Assembly: GCA_958295855.1 (NCBI GenBank)
Contig: OY282383.1
Coordinates: 42,707-106,706, forward strand
DNA: 64,000 nucleotides
Reading direction: 5' to 3'
DNA from: an uncultured Poribacteria bacterium
GTDB taxonomy: Bacteria; Poribacteria; WGA-4E; WGA-3G
The number at the start of each line of letters is the position of its first letter. Within the stretch, counting starts at the first letter, position 1. The notes beneath the pieces are model-generated. The model did no database searches and was not told the DNA's origin. It saw only the letters and a list, made by a program, of their open reading frames with translations. A program made the translations under genes and the position numbers. Positions 8,542-17,734 of this stretch are shown here, in pieces.

Positions 8542-9183
8542 TCACTTTGTGTATGGGGCGTAAGGTGCCTGTGTTGTGATGACGACTCGACGCATGTCGC
8601 CTTCGCCCTGGCTATAGGTTGATACGACATTATCGGGCTTTAAAGTGACATGAATGATGCGCCGGTCCCTCGGTGACATGGGGGAGAGGACAACCTCCCG
8701 TTCTGTGCGTTTCGCCTTCGCTGCCATCTCGTGTGCGAGTTCAATGAGCATCTCTTCGCGGCGTTCGCGGTAGCCTTCTGTATTGACAAAGACGCGCCGT
8801 TTGACAAGTGAGGCTTTGTTGATGATACAGTTGAGCAGGCGTTCAATGGCATCCAGCGTCTGCCCATGTTTCCCGATGAGCAGGGCTGGCGTATCCGTAA
8901 TCATGTTGAGGTGTGTACTGCCGTCAATAAAGTGCGATTCGACTTCGGCATCAATTCCCATCCGGTTCAGAATTTCCTTGAGAATGGTGTCGGGTGCAGA
9001 GGAGACATCTTCCTTGAGTGTGGCTCGGATTTTTGCCGGTTTTGCACCGAAGTTCAAAATTCCTTTTGTTGGTTCACTAATGATATCGATAGTGACCGAG
9101 GCACGCTCCACCTCAAGTTCGTTGAGGGCATTTTCGATGGCTGCTTCCACGGTAGCGCCTTCGGTTTCAATATAGTTTTGCAC
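8542..9183 (-). CDS. khpB: RNA-binding protein Jag/KhpB (SpoIIIJ-associated)
   Basis: A 213-residue protein starting at a GTG (9183) placed by AAGGAGG 8 nt upstream; a longer in-frame ATG at 9216 has no RBS. Order: Jag-N domain (E-T-E-G-A-T-V-E-A-A-I-E-N-A-L), KH domain with L-I-G-K-H-G-Q-T-L-D-A-I-E, and R3H domain (Y-R-E-R-R...L-A-H-E-M-A...M-S-P-R-D-R-R-I-I-H). In other bacteria it binds RNA and acts with KhpA in cell-envelope control. It lies next to yidC as usual. Confidence 0.93.
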   Translation of the reverse strand: MQNYIETEGATVEAAIENALNELEVERASVTIDIISEPTKGILNFGAKPAKIRATLKEDVSSAPDTILKEILNRMGIDAEVESHFIDGSTHLNMITDTPALLIGKHGQTLDAIERLLNCIINKASLVKRRVFVNTEGYRERREEMLIELAHEMAAKAKRTEREVVLSPMSPRDRRIIHVTLKPDNVVSTYSQGEGDMRRVVITTQAPYAPYTK

Positions 9184-9246
9184 AGTCACATCCTCCTTGC
9201 ATGTTTGTTGCGGCACAGCCAGCCTGTGGGAACAGAGGGTTTTACG

Positions 9247-11058
9247 TTATTTCCGTTTCTGGCTATTCCTTTTTTTGCTGGGGGCGGGAATCAGTTGTTC
9301 GTCGTCATCCGAGTTCCGCGTTTGTAAGTATTGTTGGGCTATCGTAAAGACATTATTACATAACCAGTATAACACAAATCCAGATGCCCAATTGTAGAAG
9401 ATAAAAACAAATATTATCGGCATGAACTGCATGAGTTTGGCTTGAGTATTATCGGTTGTGGGTGCCATCCCGCCGACGAATTTCTGTTGGAGCCAGGTTG
9501 TCAGCCCATTGAGAAGCGGGAGGAGACGGATTGCATCAATCTGTGTAAAGATAAGCGGAATCGTAAACGGGAGTTCAAATAAGGTGTCCGGTGCGGACAG
9601 GTCATCAATCCAGAGGAAAAAGGGTGCGCCGCGCAGTTCAACTGCACTGCCAAGCAGTGAAAAGAGTGCCCAGAAAATCGGCATTTGTGGGAGCCATGGG
9701 ATACAACCGCCTAAGGGGTTCACGCCCTGCTCCTTGTAAAGGCGCATCGTCGCTCGGTTCAATTTTTGCGGATCATCCCGATATTTTTCCTTCAATTCTG
9801 CTATATGCGGTTGCAGGTTCTGCATCTTCTTCATGGAGGCGTGTGCTTTGCGGGTTAAGGGGTAGGAGATAACCTTAACCAACGCGGTCAGCACGATAAT
9901 TGCGATGCCGTAGTTGTGCAAGAAAGCGTACAAGCCTTTGAATATCCAGAGCATTCCCCAGGCGAGGGGCCAGAAAAACCCGAAATCAATGATTTTGGAG
10001 AGGCGGACAGGGTTTTCTGGTGCATTCGGTGCTTCAATCCCCTTTAAAATTGTATCGTCCTTGGGGCCAACGTAAAGCCGGAAGACATGTGTTTCCTTCT
10101 GCTGGGAGGCAAGATAAAAGCTCGGTACCACGAGTGCGGCTGTCTCGGTTGATGCCGTGACAGCAATATCGGTTGCCGCATGTTCCTGCGGTGTCTCTAT
10201 AAATTTATATGTGGCGGCAAGCACGGGGTCTGGAATCATCACTGCACTGAAGTACTGGCTATCTAGGCCTGCCCAGAGGACTGTGGCTAAGGCTTGCTCC
10301 GGTTTGAGTTCGCGTCTCGGTTTGTCTTCGCCGATATAAGCTTTCGCGCCTTCGCTGCCGCGTCGCCCGCGTTTGCCGCTCTTCTTTTCGTGTGGCAGCA
10401 GATCGGCATTGATGCCGCGTCCCCATTGGAGTTCGTATCCATTCGCCGGTTCGTTGCCACCCATGAGCAACGGTGCATCGGAGACGTTTTGGAACGTTAA
10501 GACTATGTCAACCAAATAGGTGCTGGGGTTGAACGTGAACTGCTTTGCAACCTGTAGTTTTTCGCCGATTGTTGTCCTGAAAGTAAGTGTCTTAGGCTCT
10601 TGTCCATTTACAGCGTGGATTTCCGATTTATCAGCCTTCCATGTTGCTCGAAGTGAATCGAGTTGTAACTGTGAATTCCCGAACCGGAGTGCGAGGCAAT
10701 TCAGCGCGTTCTCCGGAATCAAGTTCAGAGGTGTTTTATCCGCATCTGACCGGTCGGGAAAATGGGTTAAGTGCCACTTTTTGGCGATTGCAAGTTTTTC
10801 GTTAAAAATGATATTATAGGTATCAGTCTGGACATTCACCTTTAGATCGTCGGGGCTGTCCTGAATCGGCGTAAAGAGGGTTGAGGTGCTGGGTTCATCG
10901 GCACGCTCACCGGGTTGTATGTCGGTTGTAGGGGGGGCAATTGGTTCGGTAGTTGCAGGATCGGGCTGTTGTGGTGAAAAGCGATTGCCGAAGAGCAAGC
11001 TCCAGCCCACCATAACAACAATCATAAGAACCAATGCAAGAATGTAACGTGCGCCCAT
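9247..11058 (-). CDS. yidC: Membrane protein insertase YidC (Oxa1 family)
   Basis: A 603-residue protein with an N-terminal transmembrane anchor (residues 5-24), a large periplasmic beta-sandwich domain typical of Gram-negative YidC (about 60-340), and the Oxa1 core of about five membrane segments (about 350-580) starting at L-H-N-Y-G-I-A-I-I-V-L-T. The tail is basic (K-K-R-N-S-Q-K-R-K). The long periplasmic domain implies a diderm envelope. Upstream yidD and rnpA are on the same strand. Confidence 0.96.
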   Translation of the reverse strand: MGARYILALVLMIVVMVGWSLLFGNRFSPQQPDPATTEPIAPPTTDIQPGERADEPSTSTLFTPIQDSPDDLKVNVQTDTYNIIFNEKLAIAKKWHLTHFPDRSDADKTPLNLIPENALNCLALRFGNSQLQLDSLRATWKADKSEIHAVNGQEPKTLTFRTTIGEKLQVAKQFTFNPSTYLVDIVLTFQNVSDAPLLMGGNEPANGYELQWGRGINADLLPHEKKSGKRGRRGSEGAKAYIGEDKPRRELKPEQALATVLWAGLDSQYFSAVMIPDPVLAATYKFIETPQEHAATDIAVTASTETAALVVPSFYLASQQKETHVFRLYVGPKDDTILKGIEAPNAPENPVRLSKIIDFGFFWPLAWGMLWIFKGLYAFLHNYGIAIIVLTALVKVISYPLTRKAHASMKKMQNLQPHIAELKEKYRDDPQKLNRATMRLYKEQGVNPLGGCIPWLPQMPIFWALFSLLGSAVELRGAPFFLWIDDLSAPDTLFELPFTIPLIFTQIDAIRLLPLLNGLTTWLQQKFVGGMAPTTDNTQAKLMQFMPIIFVFIFYNWASGFVLYWLCNNVFTIAQQYLQTRNSDDDEQLIPAPSKKRNSQKRK

Positions 11059-11092
11059 TGAAGTTAGGTGCTCCTCATTAAATACGTTTCAT

Positions 11093-11296
11093 TTATTTGA
11101 GCGGGTCGAAGCCGCCCGGATGATAGGGGTGGCATTTTGAAAGTCGTTTTAGGGTTAGCCAGCTGCCTTTGAGTGTTCCGTACCGCGCTAACGCTTGAAG
11201 TGAGTACTGTGAACATGTCGGGTAGAACCGGCAGGATGGCGGCAACAGCGGAGAAATAAAGCGGCGATAAAAACGAATGATGTATTGGAGTATCAT
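11093..11296 (-). CDS. yidD: Membrane protein insertion efficiency factor YidD
   Basis: A 67-residue protein with the signature [13 protein letters not shown] and the C-terminal [11 protein letters not shown]. The ATG at 11296 overlaps the rnpA stop (ATGA), and AAGGAAA lies upstream. It aids Sec/YidC membrane insertion; here it is in its standard place between rnpA and yidC. Confidence 0.94.
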   Translation of the reverse strand: MILQYIIRFYRRFISPLLPPSCRFYPTCSQYSLQALARYGTLKGSWLTLKRLSKCHPYHPGGFDPLK

Positions 11297-11652
11297 CGGT
11301 GCGTTTCCTTTTTTAGGATGGCGGCTTTGTGAAAAAGGCTGTGCAATCCTTTTTGTACCTCCTGACACGTGAGAGGGCACGCCGCGGCTCTACCAACAAC
11401 CACAACATCGTATTCTGCCCGAATTGATGATTGTAACATACGGAACGATTCGCGAATTAATCGTTTCACACGATTCCTTTGGACACTTTTTCCCACTTTT
11501 TTACTGACGGTTATTCCCAAGCGGGTGCCGTTGAACCCTGTACGGAGTACGTATATCACAAAGTAGCGGTTCCAATATTTACGGCCCTTCTGATAGGCAC
11601 GATGGAATTCCCAACGTTTTTTCAGTTTTTCTGGATGCCGTTGATATCGCAT
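11293..11652 (-). CDS. rnpA: Ribonuclease P protein component
   Basis: A 119-residue basic protein from the ATG at 11652; the open frame extends to 11700 without a supported start. It has [11 protein letters not shown] and the RNR motif in [11 protein letters not shown]. It binds RNase P RNA for tRNA 5' processing. The gene normally follows rpmH (ribosomal protein L34); here an HNH endonuclease gene is immediately upstream instead. Confidence 0.95.
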   Translation of the reverse strand: MRYQRHPEKLKKRWEFHRAYQKGRKYWNRYFVIYVLRTGFNGTRLGITVSKKVGKSVQRNRVKRLIRESFRMLQSSIRAEYDVVVVGRAAACPLTCQEVQKGLHSLFHKAAILKKETHR

Positions 11653-11715
11653 GGTGCAATGTGGGCTTGTAAGCGGGGCCCTGAGCTCACGCCGTTCCAA
11701 AAAACGGGCATGCCT

Positions 11716-12222
11716 TTAGTTAATATACAGATATTTTCTCCACGACGGATGGTAACCCCGAAAATGGCGGTTGAGTTGCAAATATGTCAAGATTGATGGC
11801 GTTTTGGGTTGCCGTTTGAGTTGCATCTGTGCCTCATAGAGCCTCTGGTTGCCCTTTTTGTTATTACATTTTTTGCACGCCGTAACTACATTTTCCCACG
11901 TTGTTTTCCCACCCCGGGAAAGCGGCATCACATGGTCCAAGGTGAGCAGGGAAGTTGGAAAGTGCTGCTCACAGTACTGACATGTGTACTGGTCGCGAAC
12001 AAGGACGTTTCTACGAGAAAATTTGACGGCACTGCGCGGAACATGAACGTAGTTCACTAACCGAATGACATGCGGTACTTGTATTGCTGCACGTGGCGAA
12101 TGAATTTTCGCCTCAGAGACTTCCTCTGTTTGCGCGGTTCCCTTGAAAACCATCTTTAAGGCACGCCTGAGGTTGCAGACATTGATTGCTTCATAGCTAG
12201 CGTTGAGTACCAGGACAGACAT
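11716..12222 (-). CDS. HNH endonuclease
   Basis: A 168-residue protein beginning M-S-V-L-V-L-N-A-S-Y-E, the usual N-terminus of a widespread HNH family. The ATG at 12222 is used, although a GTG two codons earlier is in frame. The C-terminal HNH domain has C-Q-Y-C, L-T-L-D-H-V-M-P-L-S-R-G-G, W-E-N-V-V-T-A-C and C-N-N-K-K-G-N, giving zinc and catalytic His. It leads the rnpA-mnmE run and has its own promoter at 12283-12311. The biological role of this family is not established. Confidence 0.9.
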   Translation of the reverse strand: MSVLVLNASYEAINVCNLRRALKMVFKGTAQTEEVSEAKIHSPRAAIQVPHVIRLVNYVHVPRSAVKFSRRNVLVRDQYTCQYCEQHFPTSLLTLDHVMPLSRGGKTTWENVVTACKKCNNKKGNQRLYEAQMQLKRQPKTPSILTYLQLNRHFRGYHPSWRKYLYIN

Positions 12223-12282
12223 TTCCACTGAGTGCTTCCCCGAACTTGAACGATTCGCATAAAACCAAATTAACCCTTATGT

Positions 12283-12311
12283 ATTTTAACACATTTTTAG
12301 GCAAATTGCAA
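12283..12311 (-). promoter_or_regulatory. Promoter of the HNH-rnpA-yidD-yidC-khpB-mnmE run
   Basis: On the minus strand TTGCAA (12311-12306), a 17-nt spacer and TAAAAT (12288-12283) lie about 60 nt before the HNH start. Gaps downstream are short enough for one long transcript reaching the selenoprotein candidate. Confidence 0.5.
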
Positions 12312-12439
12312 CTAAAATATATCTGAGCAATTTTAAAAGACACATTTTCAGGAATAATGGAAGGTTGGAAGATTGGGATTTTTCCCCTCCTCACCCTTCG
12401 ATCCAGCCAGCCTTAAAAGAAATTAATAGCAATTGACCG

Positions 12440-12665
12440 AAAATGTTGAACGGCGATGCACCCAAAATCCGCGTACTTCCGCGCAATCCGCGATAATCCG
12501 TGATTCAGACGAGCACAAGGCCTACCCCTGACAAAGGAAGGGTAGGCACAAGGCCTACCCCTACAAAAAAAGAAATTAAGAGTGCTTTACCGAAAATGTT
12601 GAACCGCGAGGCACCCAAAATCCGCGTTATTCCGCGCAATCCGCGATTCAGATGAGACTTGCCCC
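12440..12665. repeat. Repeat cluster R1-R2-R2-R1
   Basis: Two R1 elements, each ending ...GATTCAGA(C/T)GAG (12508 and 12655), flank two R2 hairpins built on GGGTAGGC...GCCTACCC (12515-12570). This fills most of the 544-bp intergenic gap between the HNH gene and the FG-GAP gene. The TATAAT at 12726-12731 near the next gene is the only other recognisable signal. Confidence 0.7.
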
Positions 12666-12766
12666 GTCGGAGTACGATGGGTAGGTGGTGCTTCAAATTA
12701 ATGCACACCGCACTCAGGTTTTGTGTATAATGTTAATATAACGCTGATACTGAGAAAGGAATCTGC

Positions 12767-14401
12767 ATGCACATTTCTAAAAGGGCTGAATGTGCTGCGC
12801 GCTACGGTTTTGCAATGTTCGTAATTTTGAGTGTCATGGGTGCTTTTCACGCACGCGCGGCACAAATCCAATTTGTGGATGTCACTGAAGAAGCAGGCAT
12901 CCATTTTGAACATGCTGGCGGTATCGACCTGCGCGTGGTACCTGCACTTGTCGGTTCCGGTGCGGCTTGGCGGGACTATGACAACGATGGTGCGCTAGAT
13001 GTTTACATCGTCAACAGTGCCGCGCTGCGGCCGGAGCCGGGAACAACTCTGCCCAAAAACGTGCTCTATCGGAATAATGGCGATGCTACCTTCACGGATG
13101 TAACAGATACTGCGGGTGTCGGGGATACTGGTTGGGGGATGGGGTGTGCCTTCGCTGATTACGATAACGACGGCGATGCGGACCTCTACGTTACAAACTA
13201 TAAAGCCAATGTTTTTTATCGAAACGATGGAGGCGGCATTTTCAAACGCTTTTCGTCTGGTGCCGGCGGTATTGGACACGACGGTTTTGGTGCCGGTATC
13301 GCTTGGGGCGATTACGACACCGATGGATACCTCGATCTCTACATCGGCAACTATATTGAGTACACCAAGGTGCCGCAGGGAGACGAGGTCTTTTTTCCTT
13401 ACGATTTTTTCGGCCAAACGAACGTTCTCTATCTCAACAAAGGGGATGGCGGTTTCATCAATATCACCGATGCCGCCAACGTCAATGGTGGGTTTCATCT
13501 GACACTCGGTGTTGCCGCGGCAGACTACGACACCGACGGCGACCTGGACCTCTATCTCGCCAACGATACCGACCAGAATATCCTCTATCGAAATGATGGA
13601 GATTTAACCTTCACGAATACGAACCGCCCAGATGCGAGAAGCCGAACTGGCGACATCCGAAGCGGCATGGGTGTCGCCTGGGGGGATTATGATGCCGATG
13701 GGGCGCTGGATCTCTTTGTGACAAATTGGCTTGATGAAAACAATGTCCTTTATCGCAATAACGGCGATGGCACCTTCACGGATGTCTCGGCGCAGAGTGG
13801 AGTCTTTGAATCTGGGCTCGGTAAAACGTGTTGGGGCACCGCGCTGTTTGATGTGGATAACGATGGTGACTTGGACCTCTTTTTTGCATGTGGGCACATC
13901 GATGCGGCTCCGTGGGAGGCGCACGGACAGTCCGATGTGCTGCTCCGGAATGATGGTGATGGCACCTTCACCGATATATCTGAGGCGGTAGGGCTTCGCC
14001 AATTTGCATCACCGGGCGTTGGCAGGGGTGTTGCTGTCGGGGACTACGATGCCGATGGCGATGTGGATGTGTTCATTGTCAACAGCGGTGGCAAACCGAT
14101 GTTACTCCGGAACGATGGGGGAAACCGACAAAATTGGCTTCAGGTTCGCCTCGTCGGCACGGTGAGCAATCGGGACGGGATTGGGGGGCAAGTGAGGGTG
14201 AGTGTGGGCAAGCTACAGCAGATGCGGCAAGTGACAGCTGGCGACAGTTATCTTTCACAGCATAGCCCGACGGTGGCATTTGGATTAGCGCATCACAAAA
14301 AGGTGGATAGCGTTAAGATTCAGTGGCCAAGCGGTATTGTGCAAACGTTGAAGGAGGTACGGGTTAATCAGCGGCTTGTTGTCGTTGAAAGTGCAGAGTG
14401 A
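12767..14401 (+). CDS. Secreted FG-GAP/VCBS repeat protein with C-terminal ASPIC/UnbV domain
   Basis: A 544-residue protein with an N-terminal signal peptide ending near H-A-R-A-A. About seven FG-GAP/VCBS repeats follow, with Ca-binding loops such as D-Y-D-N-D-G-D-A-D-L-Y and N-G-D-G-T-F-T-D-V. The C-terminus (about 460-540) is an ASPIC/UnbV domain (N-W-L-Q-V-R-L-V-G, D-G-I-G-G-Q-V-R, Y-L-S-Q-H-S-P, F-G-L-A). The architecture resembles the CRTAC1 family and suggests an extracellular, calcium-stabilised beta-propeller. AAAGGA lies 7 nt before the ATG. A second member is at 43897-45522. Confidence 0.9.
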   Translation: MHISKRAECAARYGFAMFVILSVMGAFHARAAQIQFVDVTEEAGIHFEHAGGIDLRVVPALVGSGAAWRDYDNDGALDVYIVNSAALRPEPGTTLPKNVLYRNNGDATFTDVTDTAGVGDTGWGMGCAFADYDNDGDADLYVTNYKANVFYRNDGGGIFKRFSSGAGGIGHDGFGAGIAWGDYDTDGYLDLYIGNYIEYTKVPQGDEVFFPYDFFGQTNVLYLNKGDGGFINITDAANVNGGFHLTLGVAAADYDTDGDLDLYLANDTDQNILYRNDGDLTFTNTNRPDARSRTGDIRSGMGVAWGDYDADGALDLFVTNWLDENNVLYRNNGDGTFTDVSAQSGVFESGLGKTCWGTALFDVDNDGDLDLFFACGHIDAAPWEAHGQSDVLLRNDGDGTFTDISEAVGLRQFASPGVGRGVAVGDYDADGDVDVFIVNSGGKPMLLRNDGGNRQNWLQVRLVGTVSNRDGIGGQVRVSVGKLQQMRQVTAGDSYLSQHSPTVAFGLAHHKKVDSVKIQWPSGIVQTLKEVRVNQRLVVVESAE

Positions 14402-14610
14402 TGCATGGATAGTGCGAGGTCCGGTGCCTTGCACGATGGACTCAGCCGAAAAAAAACATTGAAATTAAAAATGGAATGTGTTATTTTTTTATATATAAGG
14501 ATCATTTGGTTCTCCGGTAGCGAGGGATCTCCGAATCCCGACTTTGTGCCTAAAACGCACAAAAAACCAAGAACTAAATCGTCCTATGTATGGAAATAAG
14601 GAGGAAATGC

Positions 14611-15261
14611 ATGGAACGAAGTTTATTGTCAATAGCGCTGCTTGCCGTAGTTGTAGCCGTAGTTTTTGTGCACGATGCTGTACCTGCCGAAGAGATTCGG
14701 GTGTGGGGCGGTAAAGTGGAGGATTTTAAAGATTCCGAGGGTAGAATCTGGCACGGCGGGCAGAACGAGAAAGAGGCGTGGGGCGGCTGGATTGAAAAAT
14801 TGCCGCGCACCGCTGAAGTCCGAGAACTCACGAAAGATGCCGAGAAACTTGCGAAGGAGGAAGGCTACGATGAGGAGCTTTTCTACGCTGTCAGTTGGGC
14901 ACAATGGCCTGACACCGTCAAGGTTGATCTCAACACTGGCAAAGGCATGTTTAACGTGACCTATCTCGTCGGTGAGCACTGGTCTCCGAACAACCGCGGT
15001 TTTGATATTATCATTGAAGGCGAGGTTGTGGAGGAGGAGTATGTGACACCTGGTGATGATGAGATAGATATTAAGCGATATGAAGGAATTGAGGTTAAAG
15101 ACAAGGTGATGAGCCTTGAATTTGCTGGCAATCCGAAGACGGGTGCCGGAGACCTCAATGCGATGTTTAGCGGGCTAGAAATAATTCCCGCATTAGCCGT
15201 TGACCCGAAACAGAAGCTTGCCACGACATGGGGTGCGCTCAAAGGGGACCGGCAAAACTAA
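14611..15261 (+). CDS. Secreted protein with C-terminal TWG motif, paralogue A
   Basis: A 216-residue protein. The start at 14611 follows AAGGAGG by six bases. The signal peptide is about residues 1-25. The mature domain (E-E-I-R-V-W-G-G-K-V-E-D-F-K-D-S-E-G-R) has no family I recognise and is about 60% identical by eye to the next gene, including G-W-I-E-K-L-P-R-T-A-E-V and L-V-G-E-H-W-S-P-N-N-R-G-F-D-I. It ends K-L-A-T-T-W-G-A-L-K plus five residues, the motif shared with five other exported proteins here. It may be surface-sorted or periplasmic. Confidence 0.85.
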   Translation: MERSLLSIALLAVVVAVVFVHDAVPAEEIRVWGGKVEDFKDSEGRIWHGGQNEKEAWGGWIEKLPRTAEVRELTKDAEKLAKEEGYDEELFYAVSWAQWPDTVKVDLNTGKGMFNVTYLVGEHWSPNNRGFDIIIEGEVVEEEYVTPGDDEIDIKRYEGIEVKDKVMSLEFAGNPKTGAGDLNAMFSGLEIIPALAVDPKQKLATTWGALKGDRQN

Positions 15262-15279
15262 CAAACGGAGGTATTTTTT

Positions 15280-15927
15280 ATGAAACTATTCAGTGTTTTA
15301 GCGTTAACAGTCTTTCTCGCGGCGGTCGCGATGCCGTCTTTACTGTCAGCGCAGGAATTCCGGGTTAAAGGTGGCACGGCAGATGACTTCACGGATTCAC
15401 AAGGGCGCGTCTGGAACGGGGCGCAACAGGAAGATCAGGCGTGGGGCGGCTGGATTGAAAAGCTACCTCGCACCGCTGAAGTCGCGACATTGACTGCAGA
15501 TGCGCAAGCGCAAGCAGAAGCCGCAGGCTACGATGTTGAACTCTTCTATGCTGTCAGTTGGGCGCAGTTTCCGGACACCATTCAGTATCAGTTCAAGACC
15601 GGCGATGGCGTTTTCGATGTAACCTATCTCGTTGGTGAGCACTGGTCTCCGAACAATCGCGGCTTTGATATTTTCATTGAAGAGGAGAATGTTGAGCCGT
15701 TGTACGTGACACCGGGCAAAGATGAGATTGACATCAAAACCTACGAAGCGATTGAGGTTAGCGATGGTGCACTCGATGTTCAATTAGCAGGAAACGCGGA
15801 TACAGGCGCGGGAGACCTGAATGCGATGTTCAGTGCTTTGGAAGTTGTGCCTGCTGTTAGCACTGCTGTAGATGCGAAGGCGAAACTCACCACGACGTGG
15901 GGTGCGCTGAAAAACAATCGGCAGTAA
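15280..15927 (+). CDS. Secreted protein with C-terminal TWG motif, paralogue B
   Basis: A 215-residue tandem paralogue of the preceding gene, 18 nt downstream, with GGAGG at 15266-15270. The signal peptide ends near L-L-S-A-Q. Conserved blocks are the same as in paralogue A. The C-terminus is K-L-T-T-T-W-G-A-L-K followed by four residues. The pair is closed by a strong terminator at 15949. No enzymatic motif is evident; it could be a structural or binding domain. Confidence 0.87.
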   Translation: MKLFSVLALTVFLAAVAMPSLLSAQEFRVKGGTADDFTDSQGRVWNGAQQEDQAWGGWIEKLPRTAEVATLTADAQAQAEAAGYDVELFYAVSWAQFPDTIQYQFKTGDGVFDVTYLVGEHWSPNNRGFDIFIEEENVEPLYVTPGKDEIDIKTYEAIEVSDGALDVQLAGNADTGAGDLNAMFSALEVVPAVSTAVDAKAKLTTTWGALKNNRQ

Positions 15928-15948
15928 TACGCGGACCTAATACAAGGA

Positions 15949-15982
15949 AGCCCGCGGTGCTTTCGGTACCGTGGGCTTTTTG
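15949..15982 (+). terminator. Rho-independent terminator
   Basis: A 10-bp stem AGCCCGCGGT/ACCGTGGGCT (one G-T pair) with an 8-nt loop, followed by TTTTTG. It ends the tandem TWG-motif operon. Confidence 0.85.
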
Positions 15983-16014
15983 TTGGCGGGGCACAAGAGG
16001 TGTAATACTAAATG

Positions 16015-16361
16015 AATCCGGGCGGTATCACCTAGCGTCGCTACACATGTCGCCCCGCTGGGGCTTAGCATCTAGTGCAGTCTGCGTTTCTATACACATT
16101 GCGCCCTGACAGGGCTAAAGGGTAAGCACAAAGCATACCCCTACAAAAAAGAAATGAATAGCACTTGACCGAAGATGCTGACCCGCGAGATGCCCAAAAT
16201 CCGCGTTAATCTGCGTAATCCGCGCAAATCCGCGATTCAGACGAAAGAAATCCGCGTACTTCCGCGCAATCCGCGCAAATCCGCGCAAATCCGCGATTCA
16301 GACAAAAAACATCCGCGTTATTCCGTGTCATCCGCGATAATCTGTGATTCAGACAAGCGGC
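16015..16361. repeat. Mixed R3/R2/R1 repeat cluster
   Basis: Two R3 units (16037-16120), an R2 half, then four R1 units in a row, each ending GATTCAGAC (16232, 16302, and near 16353). The last R1 element supplies the stop codon of the isochorismatase gene read from the other strand. Confidence 0.75.
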
Positions 16362-17140
16362 GGCGTTAAATCGCTGCTCAAAATTGTCGGGCACCAGAAT
16401 TTCTCAATATATTCGATGATTAGCCGCGTCCCCTCTTCGTGGCTGACATAGGGCGGTTTAAGCGGGTTGTACATCGCATCGGTGAGGTCGCGGGCAAGCA
16501 CAGCGTTAAAACCCCATCGCACCATCTGTTTAATCGCAAAGGAGCGCCCGAGTACGCACATGTTGGTATGAACGCCCATGAAGATGAGATTTTGAATGCC
16601 GTTGTGGTGGAGCAGGTTGTAAACCTCCTGCCCGTTGTCGCTAATGGCATCCGTGTCACAAATCTCAATGGCTGGATGCTGGCGGTGCCATGCTTTGTAG
16701 CTGTCTGTTTCGCCGGTGTCGGAGCCGCCGTCGGAGGCATCAACGGGTAAAGGTGCATCTGGCAGTTCACGCTCGGGGGGAGGTTCCGCGTGCGGCAATT
16801 CAAGCACGGCAAGGCGAGCCGCGTGCCCCTCGTAGAAGTCCATTGTGTCAGAAGGAGCATGGATAATCTGCACGCCACGCAGCCTTGCGCGCTGCAGTAC
16901 GATGTTCATCCGGGGTGCCATCACGTTGACCCGTTCTGTCGCGCCCCAAGACCAGTGTTCATTCCACATATCAACAACAATGATGGCGGTCTCGGATGCC
17001 TTCCAATTCACTTCCTCCTCAATAATGCGCCATCCGTTTCGCCCGGCGGTACGTGCTTCTTGGCGTCGGAGTGAGAGCTGCAGCGTTTCGCCGGCGGGTG
17101 GCGTAGCCGAAAAGGTGTGACGTAAGATGTCAAATAGCAT
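16349..17140 (-). CDS. Isochorismatase-like cysteine hydrolase
   Basis: A 263-residue protein starting M-L-F-D-I-L at 17140, with AAAGGAG upstream, overlapping the rimI stop by 11 bases. It has the family nucleophile region G-V-H-T-N-M-C-V-L-G-R-S, an N-terminal Asp in I-I-V-V-D-M-W-N and the lysine-containing loop typical of isochorismatase/nicotinamidase-like hydrolases. The substrate is unknown. The final codons read into an interspersed R1 repeat, whose GTCTGA provides the stop, so the native 3' end may have been replaced when the repeat arrived. Confidence 0.82.
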   Translation of the reverse strand: MLFDILRHTFSATPPAGETLQLSLRRQEARTAGRNGWRIIEEEVNWKASETAIIVVDMWNEHWSWGATERVNVMAPRMNIVLQRARLRGVQIIHAPSDTMDFYEGHAARLAVLELPHAEPPPERELPDAPLPVDASDGGSDTGETDSYKAWHRQHPAIEICDTDAISDNGQEVYNLLHHNGIQNLIFMGVHTNMCVLGRSFAIKQMVRWGFNAVLARDLTDAMYNPLKPPYVSHEEGTRLIIEYIEKFWCPTILSSDLTPPLV

Positions 17141-17606
17141 CGGTGTCTCCTTTACGAAAAAGGTATGCATCTTTACGATGCCCGTAGTAGTGTTTTCGGA
17201 TACCACAGATGCGGAACCCGAACTGCCGGTAGAGGTACTGTGCGGGTAAATTACTGATGGCAACTTCCAGAAAAACGACCTGGCCCTCATGCTCCCGCAC
17301 AATTTCTAGGGCTGAGGCGAGCAGATATTTGCCGATGCCTTGCCGCTGATAGCCAGGCTGAACTGCAATGTTCAGGATGTGCCCTTCTTCACAGAGGACG
17401 TTGAACACAATGTAGCCGACGACGGTGTCCTTGTGTCGCGCGACATAAAAGTGTTCATAGGACTTGGGTTTCTTCAGATGGAGCGCGAAGCCGGCTTTGC
17501 TCCATGGGTTTTCAAAGCATGCGTTTTCGATCGCTAGCACCTGTGGCAGGTCGCGCGAGCGCATCGGCTCAAATACAAGTGCTAGGGGTAGGTGTTTGGT
17601 TGCCAT
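17130..17606 (-). CDS. rimI: Ribosomal-protein-S18-alanine N-acetyltransferase
   Basis: A 158-residue GNAT acetyltransferase. It has M-R-S-R-D-L-P-Q-V-L-A-I-E, F-E-N-P-W-S, the acetyl-CoA loop Q-P-G-Y-Q-R-Q-G-I-G-K-Y-L-L, E-V-A-I-S-N-L-P-A-Q-Y-L-Y and F-G-F-R-I-C-G-I-R-K-H-Y-Y, all characteristic of RimI. It is translationally coupled to the downstream isochorismatase and transcribed from the strong promoter at 17693-17721. Confidence 0.92.
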   Translation of the reverse strand: MATKHLPLALVFEPMRSRDLPQVLAIENACFENPWSKAGFALHLKKPKSYEHFYVARHKDTVVGYIVFNVLCEEGHILNIAVQPGYQRQGIGKYLLASALEIVREHEGQVVFLEVAISNLPAQYLYRQFGFRICGIRKHYYGHRKDAYLFRKGDTDAI

Positions 17607-17692
17607 TGGCTACTTGTTGAATCCGCATTCTCTGGGCTCCCGTGAGGGTGCCATCAGAAGGCTGGGCGAATTGTTTTCATGCTGTTTTTTTT

Positions 17693-17721
17693 AGTATATC
17701 ATAAATCTCATGGGATGTCAA
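17693..17721 (-). promoter_or_regulatory. Strong sigma70-type promoter of rimI
   Basis: On the minus strand a perfect TTGACA (17721-17716), a 17-nt spacer and TATACT (17698-17693). Confidence 0.65.
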
Positions 17722-17734
17722 TTTTTTTCAGAAA

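Noticed and set aside
11650..12766. Replication origin beside the rnpA cluster
   Set aside because: No TTATCCACA-type DnaA boxes, dnaA or dnaN were found.
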